DNA of 64,000 bases from Neolentinus lepideus HHB14362 ss-1 (Eukaryota > Basidiomycota > Agaricomycetes > Gloeophyllales > Gloeophyllaceae): positions 465,087 to 529,086 of the forward strand of contig KV425564.1 of NCBI GenBank assembly GCA_001632425.1, in the 5' to 3' direction. The translations under genes and the position numbers were made by a program. Positions 12,201 through 24,598 of the stretch are shown here, one piece after another (position 1 is the stretch's first letter; each line of letters starts with the position of its first letter). A model generated the notes under the pieces. The model made no database searches. It was not told where the DNA came from and was given only the letters and a program-made list of their open reading frames with translations.

Positions 12201-13700
12201 GAGCTGCTCTATTTCCGCCCGACGTGCTGGTGTGCCACGACGAGGGTTCTTGGAGGGCGGAGGGATTGGAGGCTTCGCTATCTCTCTCTCTTGCTCGTCT
12301 CGGATGGCAATGAGCTGTCGACGGACTTCCCGAGAGAAATAGCGGCGGCCATCCCTTTTCCCCAACGTAGCCTCACGCTCCGAGGGGTGCGGTTCATTTA
12401 TCTTCCGCCATACTGTCATGTCGCCCTGCGCTCTTTAAGCGTGATATTGATACATCGGCAGCGATGAATACATACCTTAGTCATGGGGCCGTATATTCGC
12501 TCCCCGGTGAGAACCCTGAAGGCGTTGATGCCGAACAAGCTTACACGGAATGGGTCGGGGTCAAGAATATAGGGACTCTCCTGGGTAGCTTTTGGACAGA
12601 CGATCAGTAACACGGCATCAAGACATGAGACGATCTTACCTGGAGTGCTCTGGACAGCCGAATCAAAATGCTGCGAGACGCGCGAGATGGGAACTAAAGC
12701 AGTGCTGGAATCCACAAAAGAAATATCCGGGATGGAGATGTCGGTCGCTGGAGCTAACACCTCTCCAGAGTTGGCAAAGACGGTGATGTCGGCGGCAGGT
12801 TTGTCCGACGCATGCATCTCATAGACGGCGGGAGGCGAATACACTGTCAAATAACTCAGTTGAAACTTCTTGTAAAACATTCGTGAACTTACCGACAACA
12901 GCAAGACACGTCTGATCCTGGCTGGGAGCCTCGTAAAGCTTCACTATACCTTCATACGCATCGTGGGCTGGCTCGTCCTTATCTTCCTCCTCAACAGGAT
13001 GACAGACGTGCTTCGCCTCGTTGATGCTGACGCCCGCTGCAGCCTTTGACTCACGTACATTATCGACTATGGGGTTCGCGATGTCGTATGACGTAACAAT
13101 CGACGCCTGAAGGGGTTGCGCGGGTTCGTGCACTAACCAGAATGGCTGGAAGGTCTTCGCGGGGTGAGTGTGAGGTGTAGGTGACAACGCGTCGGAAAGG
13201 TCGATGCTCTCGAAGGCGTCGTCATAGACGGATTGAATGGCGTGTTGTGCCGAATCGTCAGCGACGGCGACCTCTGTCGTCTTGGATTCCACCACCAAGT
13301 CGCTCTTGAGGGCGTCAGTGATGTCCTTCTGGACGACGACTGCAATATCAACCATATGAGATCAAATGAAACTCAGATAAGCGACATCAATACCTTCGTG
13401 CTCAACAGCGCTTCGGTCGACCTCGATGGGTACAAAGGTCTCACTGGAGTCGGGCAAGACGCCCGCCTTCGCGGACTCAGGTTCAACTTTGGCGTTAGAG
13501 GCAGCCGCGGGTGCTGGGAGAACAGCCCTGCTACGCTCAAGGATCTTCTTCTCGTGGTAACGCAAGACGGAGACACCAACTGCTGCGAGAAAGAGTAGGA
13601 CAAAGGCCACGACGAATCCGACGATAATCTGGAGAGTGGAAACGAAGGGGGTGGCGGAGGGGGAGGTGGGAGTGGATGAAGGGGTCGCAGCTGGAGCCAT
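9224..13700 (-). CDS. Single-pass membrane protein with long disordered, repeat-bearing tail
   Basis: Splicing several exons gives one protein of well over 1000 residues; the family is not recognised. The N-terminus (MAPAATPSSTPTSPS) is short and Ser/Thr/Pro-rich. It is followed by one membrane span (LQIIVGFVVAFVLLFLAAVGV) and a basic stop-transfer patch, so the bulk should be cytosolic. Exon joins read include EHE-VVVQKDITD (13400/13340), AVV-YSPPAVYEM and TK-GDMTVWRKINEP. The middle holds three 57-aa repeats, then a charged block with KFEKRRRRQTR and KNKRKAREVDEMDDD. The last exon (10834-9224 plus upstream bases) is Ser/Pro/Thr/Arg-rich and ends CRCGKDHSEGGRP...DHWIP. An upstream in-frame ATG at 13733 is an alternative start. 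A scaffold or membrane-anchored regulator would fit, but nothing proves it. Confidence 0.75.
11536..12045 (-). repeat. Three in-frame tandem repeats (171, 171 and 168 bp)
   Basis: Each unit encodes 57 residues (56 in the last), starting TSSIARS(D/E)SVSRLSHSA, continuing THNRQHSISSI and ending (P)(L/I)LGGTS(I/V). The marker GATAGAAGAGATTGAATG recurs on the + strand at 11620, 11791 and 11962, a spacing of exactly 171. Units are nearly identical in DNA, implying recent expansion. They lie inside one exon of the large membrane-protein gene. Confidence 0.95.
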
Positions 13701-13733
13701 TGCACCAACTGTGAAGGCAAAATTCGCAAACAA

Positions 13734-14617
13734 AAATTGCTATATGGCAGAAAAAAGTTTCACTGAGTGAGATGGACGTGGTTCAAGTTGAAGAGAAAGT
13801 AGAAGGCGCGTTCAGCACTCGCCTTCACAAGTCGAACCTCACGTGAGCGGCTGACGAGGCAGCTCGATCGCGTCGACTTCGGCATTATTATTCCTGTCTG
13901 TGCAACACTTGACGCGAGACACCCTGCATTGTAGTATTTCAGTAGGGTACGTATCGCAGAGGCAAATATCTGCACCAACGTATAAGAGAAGGTGAGGTCA
14001 TGAGTGAGTAACGCACACTTAACACCTGTTGATGGAAAACAAGACACGTCTGTAATCTGTCTTGTTATCCTTCAGCAGAAGTTGTATGAACGTATTGAAA
14101 ACTTTTTAAATAAAAGGGTAGCTCCAAGAAGCGATGACTTGGATGGAGAGCATCGACATAGCAACTAGTCGGGCTGATCGTTTGCGTAATCAATGAACGC
14201 GCCTTCCCCCTTTCACCACGGATCTGGACGTACTTATACAGAAGTTATAAGCGCAATGGCACAATATTAAGTCGCAACAAACAACAAGAAGGCTCACGCT
14301 CCGATCGTGAAATGATTGCTGTGATACTCGCGTTACGCCGATGACATTTGTTGAGCCAAGCTGACAACGCCTGATACTTCTTGGGATAACATTGCTATGT
14401 GTATCTTCACTTTTCACTGTTGCAAAGGAGATTAATATCGTCTGTGTTGATCTGCCAGAGTAAAGAACCACCGTGCATGCACGCCCGGCTAAGCGTGTGC
14501 ACGTGAAAATGATCGGGATGCAAATATTGATGGACGGCTACTGGCCAGCATATTTAGCCGAACGTTTCCCCGCATCGGACTCCGAGCCCCGCACTGGACT
14601 CGAGCTTGAAGACCGCC
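13734..14617. promoter_or_regulatory. Divergent intergenic region
   Basis: It separates the starts of the large minus-strand membrane gene and the cyt b5-acyl-CoA dehydrogenase, so it should contain both promoters. No coding frame is convincing. I see no defined regulatory motif. Confidence 0.4.
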
Positions 14618-16853
14618 ATGAGCGCAGCTAAAGCCATGAAGACGTTTACATTAGAGGAAGTGGCGAAGGTACGATCTATATTTCTGCAAAGGTGACCTGA
14701 AACCGAATTCACTGTTGTCGAAAGCATAACAAGGAGGGTGATCTTGTGAGTTTTAATATGTCAGTTGACTAGCAGGATGACTAGACAGCATTATAGTGGA
14801 TCATCATTGACTCAAAAGTCTACGATGTGTCGCGTTTTGTGGACCTTCATCCAGGAGGTGCCTCAGTTTTCTACGTTCCTTCCGTTGGTAAGCGCTTCCA
14901 AACACTCCCCATTCCTTTCTAGCTGACACACAGCCCAGCCGGCCAAGATGCAACTCAGGTCTTCTTTGGCCTCCACCGCCACGAAGTCCTCCTTCGTCCA
15001 CAATACGCTCGCCTGCAAATTGGCACCATCGCAGGCCAGGAAGAGACCATCAAGACCTTGAAGGCAGGCGAGCTTTCTCAGGTGCCTTACGCCGAGCCGA
15101 CGTGGCTGTCGAACGGTTTTCATAGTCCGTATTATACGGAGAGTCACAGGAGGTTCCAGACGGCGGTGCGGACATTTTTTATGGAGGTCGTGCAGCCAGA
15201 TGCGCTCCGGTGTGAGGAGAACGGAAAGCGGATTAGTCAGGAGGTGGTAGATCAGCTTGCGTAAGAGGTTTTATATTCTGGATGGAATGCATTATTAATG
15301 CGCTGCGTTCCTGGGTAGGGCAAATAATATTATTGCGATGCGGTTGGGACCTGGGAAGCATCTGAAGGGTCGGTCATTGATGGGAGGGATCGTCAAGCCG
15401 GAGGAATTCGACTACTTCCACGAGGTAATCATTCATAAAATGGCCATCAGAGATCCGTCCCTGACGCTTATTGCAACTTTGTTTTATGCAACAGTTAATT
15501 GTCAACTTGGAAGTAGGTCGTCTGGGTACGAGAGGATACGTCGACGGTTTGCTTGCGGGTATTGTGATCGGTCTCCCGCCGGTACTGAACTATGCGTCCT
15601 CGGAACTGCAGGCAGCTGTCATCCCTGATGTGCTTGCCGGGAAGAAGTTTGTCGCGCTGGCGATCAGTGAAGCGTTTGCGGGCAGCGACGTTGCTGGTCT
15701 GCAGACAACCGCTGAGAGAGACGGTGATCACTGGGTTATTTCAGGAACGAAGAAGTAAGCTTACGGCATCTTTTGCATCGACCGACGGTGTTCACTATGG
15801 TCAGATGGATTACAAACGGCACATTCGCGGATTATTTCACGACAGGATGTAAGACGGAGGTACGTTGTTTGACAAGAAAGTGTGGCGTAATCTGACGCGC
15901 GTGGCAGGGTGGCTTTACCGTAATCCTTATCCCACGAGGAGAAGGTGTCTCAACGAAACCTATCAAGACATCGTATTCCTCGACCGCTGGGACGGCCTAT
16001 GTAACCTTTGACAAAGTTCGCGTGCCAGTAGGCAACACCCTTGGCAAGGTTGGTGGAGGTCTTGCAGTGATCCTCAGCAACTTCAACCACGAGCGATGGA
16101 TGGTGACAACCACTAGTTTGGGTGCCCAGCGGATGATCCTCGAAGAGTGTCTAAAGTCCGTGTCTCGTGTCTTGCCGGTTGTCATGGAGTCTTTGACCAA
16201 TAGCTTATTCGCTGTTCGTATCTGTGTAATCGGTGGTCCGTGGTTAGATGGGCGAACCAACGAATCGTATTCGGCAAGCCACTGGTGGCGCAGCCTGTCA
16301 TCCGCGCGAAACTGGCTAGCATCATCGCGCGCGTGGAGTCAGGCCAGAACTGGCTCGAGTCCGTTACACACCAGATGAACAACGTGTGTAAACTCTCCTT
16401 TGTCCACGCTTTCTCTTGTGTAGTAATTGCGTAAATGACACCCACAGATGTCGTATGCACAGCAGTCGGATAAGCTGGCGGGGCCTATTGGGCTTCTCAA
16501 GCAGTACGTCTATGCTCGCTCTCTGTCCGGAGCTTGACGTGAATGCTGATATGGATTTGTGGCTCGGCAGGTTTGTCTCGAGGACAGGGCGTGAGACGGC
16601 CGAGGATGCCACGCAGATCTTCGGGGGCCGGGGCATCACCGTGAGTGGGATGGGCAAGTTCATTGAAAACGTAAGTACCAGTGCTCTATCGTCCAGACTC
16701 CAGAGTGTGTGCTCTGGACAATTAATGTGCTTTTCGATGCAGTACCACCGAACGTCGCCTTATGATGCGATCCTTGCGGGTGCTGAGGACGTCCTCGGGG
16801 ACCTGGGCGTGAGACAAGCGTTCAAAAAGATGCCGAAGAATGCGCGATTGTGA
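14618..16853 (+). CDS. Cytochrome b5-acyl-CoA dehydrogenase fusion
   Basis: The start MSAAKAMKTFTLEEVAK leads through two tiny exons (HNKEGDL) into a cytochrome b5 fold with the haem motif DLHPGGAS and a second His in GLHRHEV. An acyl-CoA dehydrogenase domain follows: N-terminal helices (YTESHRRFQTAVRTFFMEVV), the middle beta domain (ALAISEAFAGSDVAGLQTT, WITNGTFADYFTTG) and the C-terminal bundle (FNHERWMVTTTSLGAQR, WANQRIVFGKPL, FGGRGITVSGMGKFIEN). It likely oxidises an acyl-CoA with the b5 domain as internal electron partner. About ten short introns are inferred, and all exons join in frame to KKMPKNARL at 16853. The usual YEG(T/S) segment near the end reads YHRTSPYDAILAGAEDVLG, so the catalytic base and substrate are uncertain. 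No mitochondrial or peroxisomal signal is obvious. Confidence 0.88.
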
Positions 16854-17005
16854 CCGAGGTTTGTGTTGCGCCGTGTCTGTATCGATCCTAAGTACCAGTG
16901 TTCTTAGTTAAGTGGATCTAGATCTATCGCTTGGTTATGCTGTTTCGAACTTTTGTATCAGTACAATATTAATGTTCATGCTATCGAGGTCGGGGTGATA
17001 ACCAT

Positions 17006-17121
17006 TAGACTAGGATGTGTGCGCAGCGATTCGCATACCTGAAGGCAATTGTCCCCGTTCTCTCCAGACGGCGGGCCCTGCAGGTAAGTATGCCCGAGCG
17101 TGCCCCGGATGGCCATCACCG
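17006..17121 (+). repeat. Left arm of a perfect 116-bp inverted repeat
   Basis: It begins TAGACTAGGATGTGTGCGCA and ends GGCCATCACCG. It matches the reverse complement of 17404-17519 without a mismatch that I can see. Confidence 0.95.
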
Positions 17122-17403
17122 AGAAGACCAGCAATCCCAGAAAACCGACAGTAAACAGCCACAACCTACCCAAAAAAACCCAGCATACCCACAAGCCAAC
17201 AACGGAAGGACACTCTACCGACAGCAAGCAAACGCAAACTCACCCACCCACACACAGTTCCACGAAAAACCACCAGAATGACCAAGAAGCAGGGACAGAA
17301 ACGGAAGCAAACCGGAAGTAAGCTAGCAAATAGTCAGGAAACAACACCGTCGAAAAGAACATCTCGAGGACGAAGGAAACTTCACGCACAGTAACAACAG
17401 CAC

Positions 17404-17519
17404 CGGTGATGGCCATCCGGGGCACGCTCGGGCATACTTACCTGCAGGGCCCGCCGTCTGGAGAGAACGGGGACAATTGCCTTCAGGTATGCGAATCGCT
17501 GCGCACACATCCTAGTCTA
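17404..17519 (-). repeat. Right arm of the 116-bp inverted repeat
   Basis: It is the reverse complement of 17006-17121. The match ends at CGGTGATGG (17404) inside and CCTAGTCTA (17519) outside. Confidence 0.95.
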
Positions 17520-17805
17520 GCGATTATGATTCCGTAGCATGAATGTCGTATTGTCCCCCCGCAGGAGCTCGGTCCCCCTCGAGTACTTTATCGCGCCACA
17601 AATCTCGGGTCTCTGGATTTGTGTCAGACTACTACATCCGGTGCAAAGATGAGGTGAGTTGAGCCAACGGACTGCTAACATTATGCTGCTATTGTAGTGA
17701 TACAGTACCTACTTTTTTCCTACCATAGGTGTGGCAGATATAATACATAGTATAAAATATACTGCAGCGTCGTCTATCTAAGGAGTTGAGAGATGTGAGA
17801 CCACA
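17520..17805. other. Short intergenic stretch, convergent side
   Basis: No gene is seen. It holds the 3' flank of the mitochondrial carrier and is AT-rich near 17700-17760. Confidence 0.35.
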
Positions 17806-19031
17806 TCAGCTCACTCTCTTACTCTCGCGTTTAACCGCAGTAGTCCGTAGTAGCCATGCGAGATTCTCGTAGACAACGAAGGTGACACACGTCCCGGGCA
17901 GGATGCGGACGAGATTCGCTCCGAGGCCACGGTAGAAGCCTCGGAGGCCTTCCTCGCGGAATGTCCGGGATATACATGCAGGTATTGTTGGGTAGAGATG
18001 TACTAAAGCGTTGTTCTAAGGAGTTCTTGTTAGTCAAGTAGATGATATTAGTTCGGCGAGAAGTCACGCACTTGTATTCGAGCACGAACTACTTGGTAAG
18101 GGTATGTCGCTGTTAAAGCGAAGAGCTTACTGGCGCCAGACATGACAGTGTATGCTGTATTAGACTGCAAAGTACTCTTAATTAATGCGCTGCGGGCGTA
18201 CGTGGATAACTTACTAATTTATCGTCTTCAGCCGTATATTCCTTGTCCATCTTCGCATAACTTGTCCGCTTCCGATCGAAGCCCCATTGCTTCATCTTCT
18301 CATACGCCATAAACTGAAGGGCGCCATTACCAACGCCTACAAGGGCCAGTGATGTTCCCCGCCACAGACCCTTGAATCCCTCGATTCTCACAATGGATGA
18401 CAGACCATCTGCGGGCTTCATTACTTGCGAGCCAATGAATCGGTACTGCAAAAGACTCACGCCATAAACTCCGGTAAGCTGTGGGCGAATCCGCTTGCGT
18501 CGTGAACATGCGCACTTTCACTACCCATATTGGATTGGTTATCATTGCTGTCACGGCGCCTGCATACTCCCATTAGCAAACGGCCGGTGGAAACTTCATA
18601 GAAATCGCGAACTCGCTTCTGCGGAACATAACAGGTATTGGCCTGCAGACATTCTATAGTTTGGGTCATCTCCGGCAGCTCGTTTCTTCAACATGTTGTA
18701 ACTTTGTCCGACGGGATTAGCATGGTGCGGCAAGGCAGTTTGGGAATACTCACAAGAGGAAATAGAAACCCCAGCTAGATGCGTTACCGGTAATGTTGGT
18801 GCCGACGCCCCTGTACAATCCTTTCCATCCCTGACGGTCCTTGATTTCCTTCAGCGACAGCCAGATGGCTTTTCCGAGCCCTCCCTTGGGCGAAGTTGTG
18901 GAAACTTGGTATTTGACTTTCAAGAGATCGAGTGGCTGCATGCACAGCACGGCGACTGTGCCGGCGCCGATACCAGCAAATGCATCTTCCAAAGCCGCTG
19001 TTGGAAAGAAACTTGAACCAGTCTGAGCCAT
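17806..19031 (-). CDS. Mitochondrial carrier, FAD/folate transporter type (Flx1/SLC25A32-like)
   Basis: This is an inner-membrane carrier of the SLC25 family with three repeats of two helices. The start MAQTGSSFFPTAALEDAFAG is followed by repeat 1 with the signature MQPLDLLKVKYQ. YRGVGTNITGNASSWGFYFL comes next. Repeat 2 has TNPIWVVKVRMF, and repeat 3 has TYPYQVVRARIQ on a small exon near 18075-18150. The protein ends RGFYRGLGANLVRILPGTCV...VVYENLAWLL and stops at 17806. The PIWVVKxR and PYQVVxxR variants resemble the Flx1/folate carrier branch, which moves FAD or folate into mitochondria; exact substrate is inferred. Several introns are needed. The start faces the prolyl oligopeptidase gene across about 300 bp. 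Confidence 0.85.
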
Positions 19032-19329
19032 GCAGTGTCGACTTAAGGACTGTAATGGAAAGTTGCCGAGACAAGGGTGGACCCGAGGGACCGTTGCAGT
19101 GGTTGGTAATTGACGCCGACCGTGTCCAGGCCTCTACAAATTCGCTGAGTTTACACATTTATTATTACTATGGAAAGCACTTGTGGTGGTAGGTGAGACC
19201 TGCTGTCGTAAATAACCAGAGTAGCGCACGCCTCGCTGGAAATCCATGCCCTGAATTACTATTCTAGCTCTCCGGTCCCCTCTCCTGGCTTCGGAGACTG
19301 TCCAGTTGACATAAAAAGCGGTTAAGCAC
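19032..19329. promoter_or_regulatory. Bidirectional promoter region
   Basis: It lies between the divergent starts of the mitochondrial carrier and prolyl oligopeptidase genes (up to 19419 if the downstream ATG is used). No specific motif was identified. Confidence 0.45.
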
Positions 19330-22300
19330 ATGATTGCCCTACCCTCCATCGTCCTCCATCTCCGCAATCTGCACAATCGTCTCCTCTCTATTCCCCTTCG
19401 ATCTCTCTCAACCACCGCCATGACTCGCACCTCATGGACACCGAACAAATATCCACCCACTCGCCGTTCTGACCGTGTCGACATATACCAGAGCGAGTCT
19501 AGGGGTCAAGTTCGCGTCCCCGACCCATACGTGTGGCTTGAAGAGCATACGGATGAGACAGATCAATGGACAACAGACCAGCAGGCGTTTACAATGTCTT
19601 ATCTAGACCAGAATGCAGACCGGCACAAGCTGGAAGACGAAATCAGGAAGAACACCGACTACGAAAAGGTGCGAAACACTGCCTGACTCGATACAGGCCA
19701 GCCATACATGTTAGCGCATATAGTTTACTGCCCCGACTCTGAAAGACGACGCGCGATACTACTGGTACTACAACAGTGGATTACAATCCCAACTTGGTAA
19801 GTCCGGATCTTGCAATACATAGAGTATGATCCGACGCCTGTGCCAAGTCATCTACCGTTCCAAAGATAAGTCTCTTCCCGACTTCTCTAAAGTCCAAGGA
19901 GCCGGCGGGGAGGTGTTCTTCGACGTAAGCGCCGGCGTTTTCCACGCGATTTCTGTGTTTGACCTAGACCATATCCTCACAAAGCCCAATCTGCTTACTG
20001 CTGATGGCACGGCTTCTCTTGTTACTACGGCCTTCTCGAAGTCGGGAGATCTGTTCGCGTACGGGATATCTCGCTCGGTGCGTATATCGGCGTATCCCGA
20101 GATCTATATGAAAACAGCGTCATACCTACTCCAGGGAAGCGATGTCTACACGGTTTATGTTCGTCCTACGTCCGCTCCCTTTGCGGAAGTGGATGGCAAG
20201 CGGCCAAATCATAATGACCCCAACGATGATGGACGACTACCAGACGAGATCCGTTTCGTTAAATTTTCCGGCATTACCTGGACGCACGACTCTAAGGGCT
20301 TTTTCTATCAAGTGTGTCAAGCCTGCAGAGCATGCAAATATAGTGTATTGATCGACGATCTCATTAACAGCGCTATCCTGCTGGGGAATATCATGGCGCC
20401 TCCAAGGATGATAAAGCTGGCACCGAGACTCAGGACGATAAGAATGCCATGCTTTACTACCACCGCATCGGGACGCCGCAATGTAGTTTTATTCATTCAT
20501 CACGGCACCTTTCCGTTCTATTGATGCCGTGACCTATGCAGCGGAAGATATTCTGGTCTTGAAAAGTGACGATAATCCGTCATGGATGTGGTCCGTGGAC
20601 ATCAGTGAGACTGATGGCAAATACATGTCGGTTTACATAACAAGGGATACTGCGAGGGTACAATCCTGGATCATCTCGTCGAATCAAATAGGCCATGCTG
20701 ACTTATTGACGCAGAAAAACCTCCTCTGGATAGCCGATCTAGAACAGAATGAAATCGGCCCCAACATGAAATTCACCAAACTGGTAGACGAGTTTGAGGC
20801 GGAGTACGATATGTAGGTACCACATTACCATGTCTGGACGTTTGCTTAATATCGGTGATTTTACAGCATCACTAATGATAGTACAAAGCTGTACATCCGT
20901 ACCAACAAGGACGCACCCCTGTACAAGGTAGTTACCGTTGACTTGGCTGATCCCAAGCGCGAATACAAGGAATTCATCCCTGAAGACAAAAGTGCACGTT
21001 TAGAGGATATCAGAGCCGTTGCCAGTGATAACTTCGCCCTCATATATAAGCGTGATGTAAGTGGTCGTGTGATGATCGTATACGATACTAAATGAACATG
21101 ACCAAAGGTCATGGACGAGATTTACGTCCGCTCGATGGCAGACAGTGCACCGATGACCCGTCTAGCACCTGAACATGTCGGCACAGCTTACCTCACAGGA
21201 CGTCGCTCGCATCAATGCGTTATGATAACCATGGTGGGCTTTACCGAAGCCGGCGTTGTAGCGAAATACGACTTCAACGAGAAGGACGAGGCGAAGCGGT
21301 ACAGTATACTGAAAAAGACCATCGTGGGAGGCTTGGTCGCGGACGACTTCATCTCCGAGCAAGTCTGGTATACCAGCAAGGATGGCACGAAGGTGCCCAT
21401 GTTCATCGTGAGGTTGAAGACAACAAAATTGGATGGTACGGCTCCTGCCATACAATACGGTAATGGTTTTGATCATACCTCTGGACCCACGGCAGCTGAT
21501 GCCATTTCAAGGTTACGGCGGCTTCAGCATTTCCGTCAACCCCTTCTTCAGTCCAGCGATTCTGACATTCTTACGGGACTATAATGCGGTTCTAGCCGTG
21601 CCTAATATTCGTGGCGGGGGTGAGTTCGGTGAAGAGTGGCATTTAGCAGGAACTCGAGAACACAAGGTCAGTTTGCTGAGAAGACACGGAAGGCATCTTT
21701 TGACGATAGGAAAACTGGCAGGTCAATGTCTTCGACGACTTTATTGCGGCGACGTACGTTATCTTCACTTACCTCAGACTTCCGGGCACTAAGTTTGCCT
21801 CGTAGGGAATACTTAGTACAGAACAAGTATGCTGCTCCTGGCAAAGTCGCTATTAATGGCGGTTCCAACGGCGGTAAGCTCGAAGTGTCCGCTACGAATT
21901 CTACCAAGAAATGCAAAACTTATTTGCGCGCTAGGCTTGCTGGTTGCTGCGTGTATCAATCGCGCACCTGAAGGGACGTTCGGCGCAGCCGTTGCCGAAG
22001 TGGGCGTGCTCGATCTCCTCAAGGTCCGTCGATCTTGTGCCTCTCGCCCAGATATCCTTGACCTGAAAGCTGTTATACTAGTTTCCCCATTTCACCATTG
22101 GTTGGTAGTCTTTGGGCAATCAAGACAGAAATAGTACTCACCGGCAAATTTTAGGCAAGGCCTGGACATCGGATTACGGGGACCCCAAGGATCCTCATGA
22201 TTTCGATTTCATTCACCCGATCTCACCTCTGCACAACGTGCCGACCAACAAGACCTTACCACCGACGATACTCCTAACTGCCGATCGTGCGTCGTGCCCT

Positions 22301-22618
22301 TTCTTCATTATCGGTGACAAACCTGACGAAGGTATGCCAGATGACGATCGAGTGGTCCCTTTACACTCGTTTAAGCATGCCGCGACATTACAGTATACCC
22401 TCCCACATAATCCACATCCTCTACTGGTCCGAATCGAAAAGAAAGCCGGCCACGGCGCTGGAAAGAGCACGGAGCAAAGGTGGGTGGCCGCTGTCATACC
22501 TATAGAGCGGCGAGGGTCTTGACAGCCCATATGACTGGATAGAATCAAGGAGGCAGCTGACAAATGGGGCTTCGTGGCCCAATCACTTGGCCTCACTTGG
22601 AGAGGCACAGGTTGGTAG
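19330..22618 (+). CDS. Prolyl oligopeptidase (serine peptidase family S9A)
   Basis: The enzyme cleaves short peptides after proline. The beta-propeller begins after RVPDPYVWLEEHTDETDQW. The catalytic domain contains the nucleophile in INGGSNGGLLVAA, the Asp in TADHDDRVVP and the His in KKAGHGAGK. All three become readable only after splicing, with introns at about 21464-21512, 21665-21719, 21754-21805 and 21873-21930, and further ones downstream. Other hallmarks are NIRGGGEFGEEWH and AVAEVGVLDLLKF. The last exon ends LTWRGTGW at 22618. Two in-frame starts exist: 19330 adds 30 residues with a possible targeting character (RNLHNRLLSIPLRSLSTT), while 19420 gives the usual cytosolic length. Over a dozen introns are inferred. 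Some mushrooms have a related enzyme that cyclises peptides; no precursor-peptide gene is seen nearby, so a housekeeping role is assumed. Confidence 0.92.
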
Positions 22619-22840
22619 ATAGGTTTGAGGATGACCACTGTATGGCATGCCGATTGATCATGAATGAAGGTTCATCACGGCGAATCTACGGGCTGGAGGG
22701 TACCAGGGCCTCGCTCTAGAACGAGGAACGATACAAATGCCTTCTTGGAGGCTGTCCGCTTCTACTCGGCACCTGACTGGCACGGCCCTCCATGCAGTGA
22801 TCGATAATGGTGATGGCGATGATATATCGTGGCCGCAAGC

Positions 22841-23647
<807 letters not shown>

Positions 23648-23896
23648 CGCGATCAAGCGTGAAGCTAGTCGCTTCGATTAGATTCCTATCCCCGGCAAAC
23701 ACAGTGAATGCCGGATTTGGCCGGCTACTAGGTCGGCAACTTCTTCAATACTGAAGTAACTCATCTCTTCCTTCTCATCTGGCTCCTCCGGACACATCCC
23801 TACTATATGATGTTTGGTGAGAAAATTCTCCCTTTCTTGAGGAGGTTGTAGATATTCATTTAGTTTCCCTTCGTCGCTCCAGGTCGCGCTACCTCC
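23648..23896. promoter_or_regulatory. Bidirectional promoter, TAD2 / mitochondrial IF3
   Basis: These 249 bp separate two divergent start codons and must serve both genes. No motif was assigned. Confidence 0.45.
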
Positions 23897-24535
23897 ATGG
23901 CAGTCTTATCCGTGAACAGAGCCGCAGGGCCTGTAGCATGCACGTCTCGGATCGCCAATCATGTAATTCGACCAGGAAATCCTCCATGCCATTTGTTACG
24001 ACGTGCCAATTCCGGAGTGTCTGGTTATACGGAAGCACCAAAGAATGACAAGATACCTCACCGTGTTGTCCGTCTTGTAGACCCGGAGACTTCGAAACTG
24101 TTGGCGCCAGCACCTCTAGAAGAAGTGCTCGTGGCATTCGACCACAAGAAGTTCTTCCTCCAACTGGTCTCCGAGCACCCAGAACCCATCGTCAAGCTTA
24201 TTGACAAGAATGAAGCACGAAAAAAACGGCTAGCAGAGCGAAAGCAGGCACTACTTAACAAGAGGGAGGAGAAGGAGATTCAGCTGACGTGGAAGATCGC
24301 AAACGGTGATTTACTCCACAAACTCAAGAAGGTCCGGCAAGAGTTGGAGAAGGGGAATCGCGTCGATCTCGTCTACGCACCCAAGAAAGGCCAGGTGTTA
24401 CCGAGTCCTGAAGAGAAGGATGATATTGTGAGAGACACACTGCGCATTCTGGAGGACATCGGAAGGGAATGGAAGCCACGAGAGCAGGCACCGAGAATGA
24501 CTGTTGTCTATCTTGAGAAGAAGAAAGAAATCTGA
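23897..24535 (+). CDS. Mitochondrial translation initiation factor IF-3
   Basis: This intronless 212-residue protein has a mitochondrial-type leader rich in Arg, Ala and Ser (about residues 1-40). The IF3 N-domain follows (NDKIPHRVVRLVDPETSKLL, with LIDKNEARKKRLAER forming the linker helix). The C-domain starts at KEIQLTWKIANGDLLHKLKK, where bacterial IF3 has its K-(E/M)I-x-(F/L)-x-x-x-I pattern. It should keep mitoribosomal subunits apart and check the initiator codon. It is the fungal counterpart of yeast Aim23 by architecture. It converges on the PPR gene with only 63 bp between stops. Confidence 0.85.
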   Translation: MAVLSVNRAAGPVACTSRIANHVIRPGNPPCHLLRRANSGVSGYTEAPKNDKIPHRVVRLVDPETSKLLAPAPLEEVLVAFDHKKFFLQLVSEHPEPIVKLIDKNEARKKRLAERKQALLNKREEKEIQLTWKIANGDLLHKLKKVRQELEKGNRVDLVYAPKKGQVLPSPEEKDDIVRDTLRILEDIGREWKPREQAPRMTVVYLEKKKEI

Positions 24536-24598
24536 TAGCGCAATTATGTGGCTCATACAATCTCTGAAATATTACAGATAGTAAGTAATGCTACATGC

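Larger units (their letters stand above)
17006..17519. mobile_element. 514-bp foldback/MITE-like element
   Basis: Two perfect 116-bp inverted arms flank a 282-bp centre (17122-17403). Both outer ends carry TA (TA|GACTAGG... and ...CCTAGTC|TA), which fits the TA target duplication of Tc1/mariner-type elements. The arms carry no transposase frame. The centre is very poor in T on the + strand and rich in A and C. The identity of the arms implies a recent origin or ongoing correction. It lies between two convergent genes. An alternative is a segmental inverted duplication unrelated to a transposon. Confidence 0.75.
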
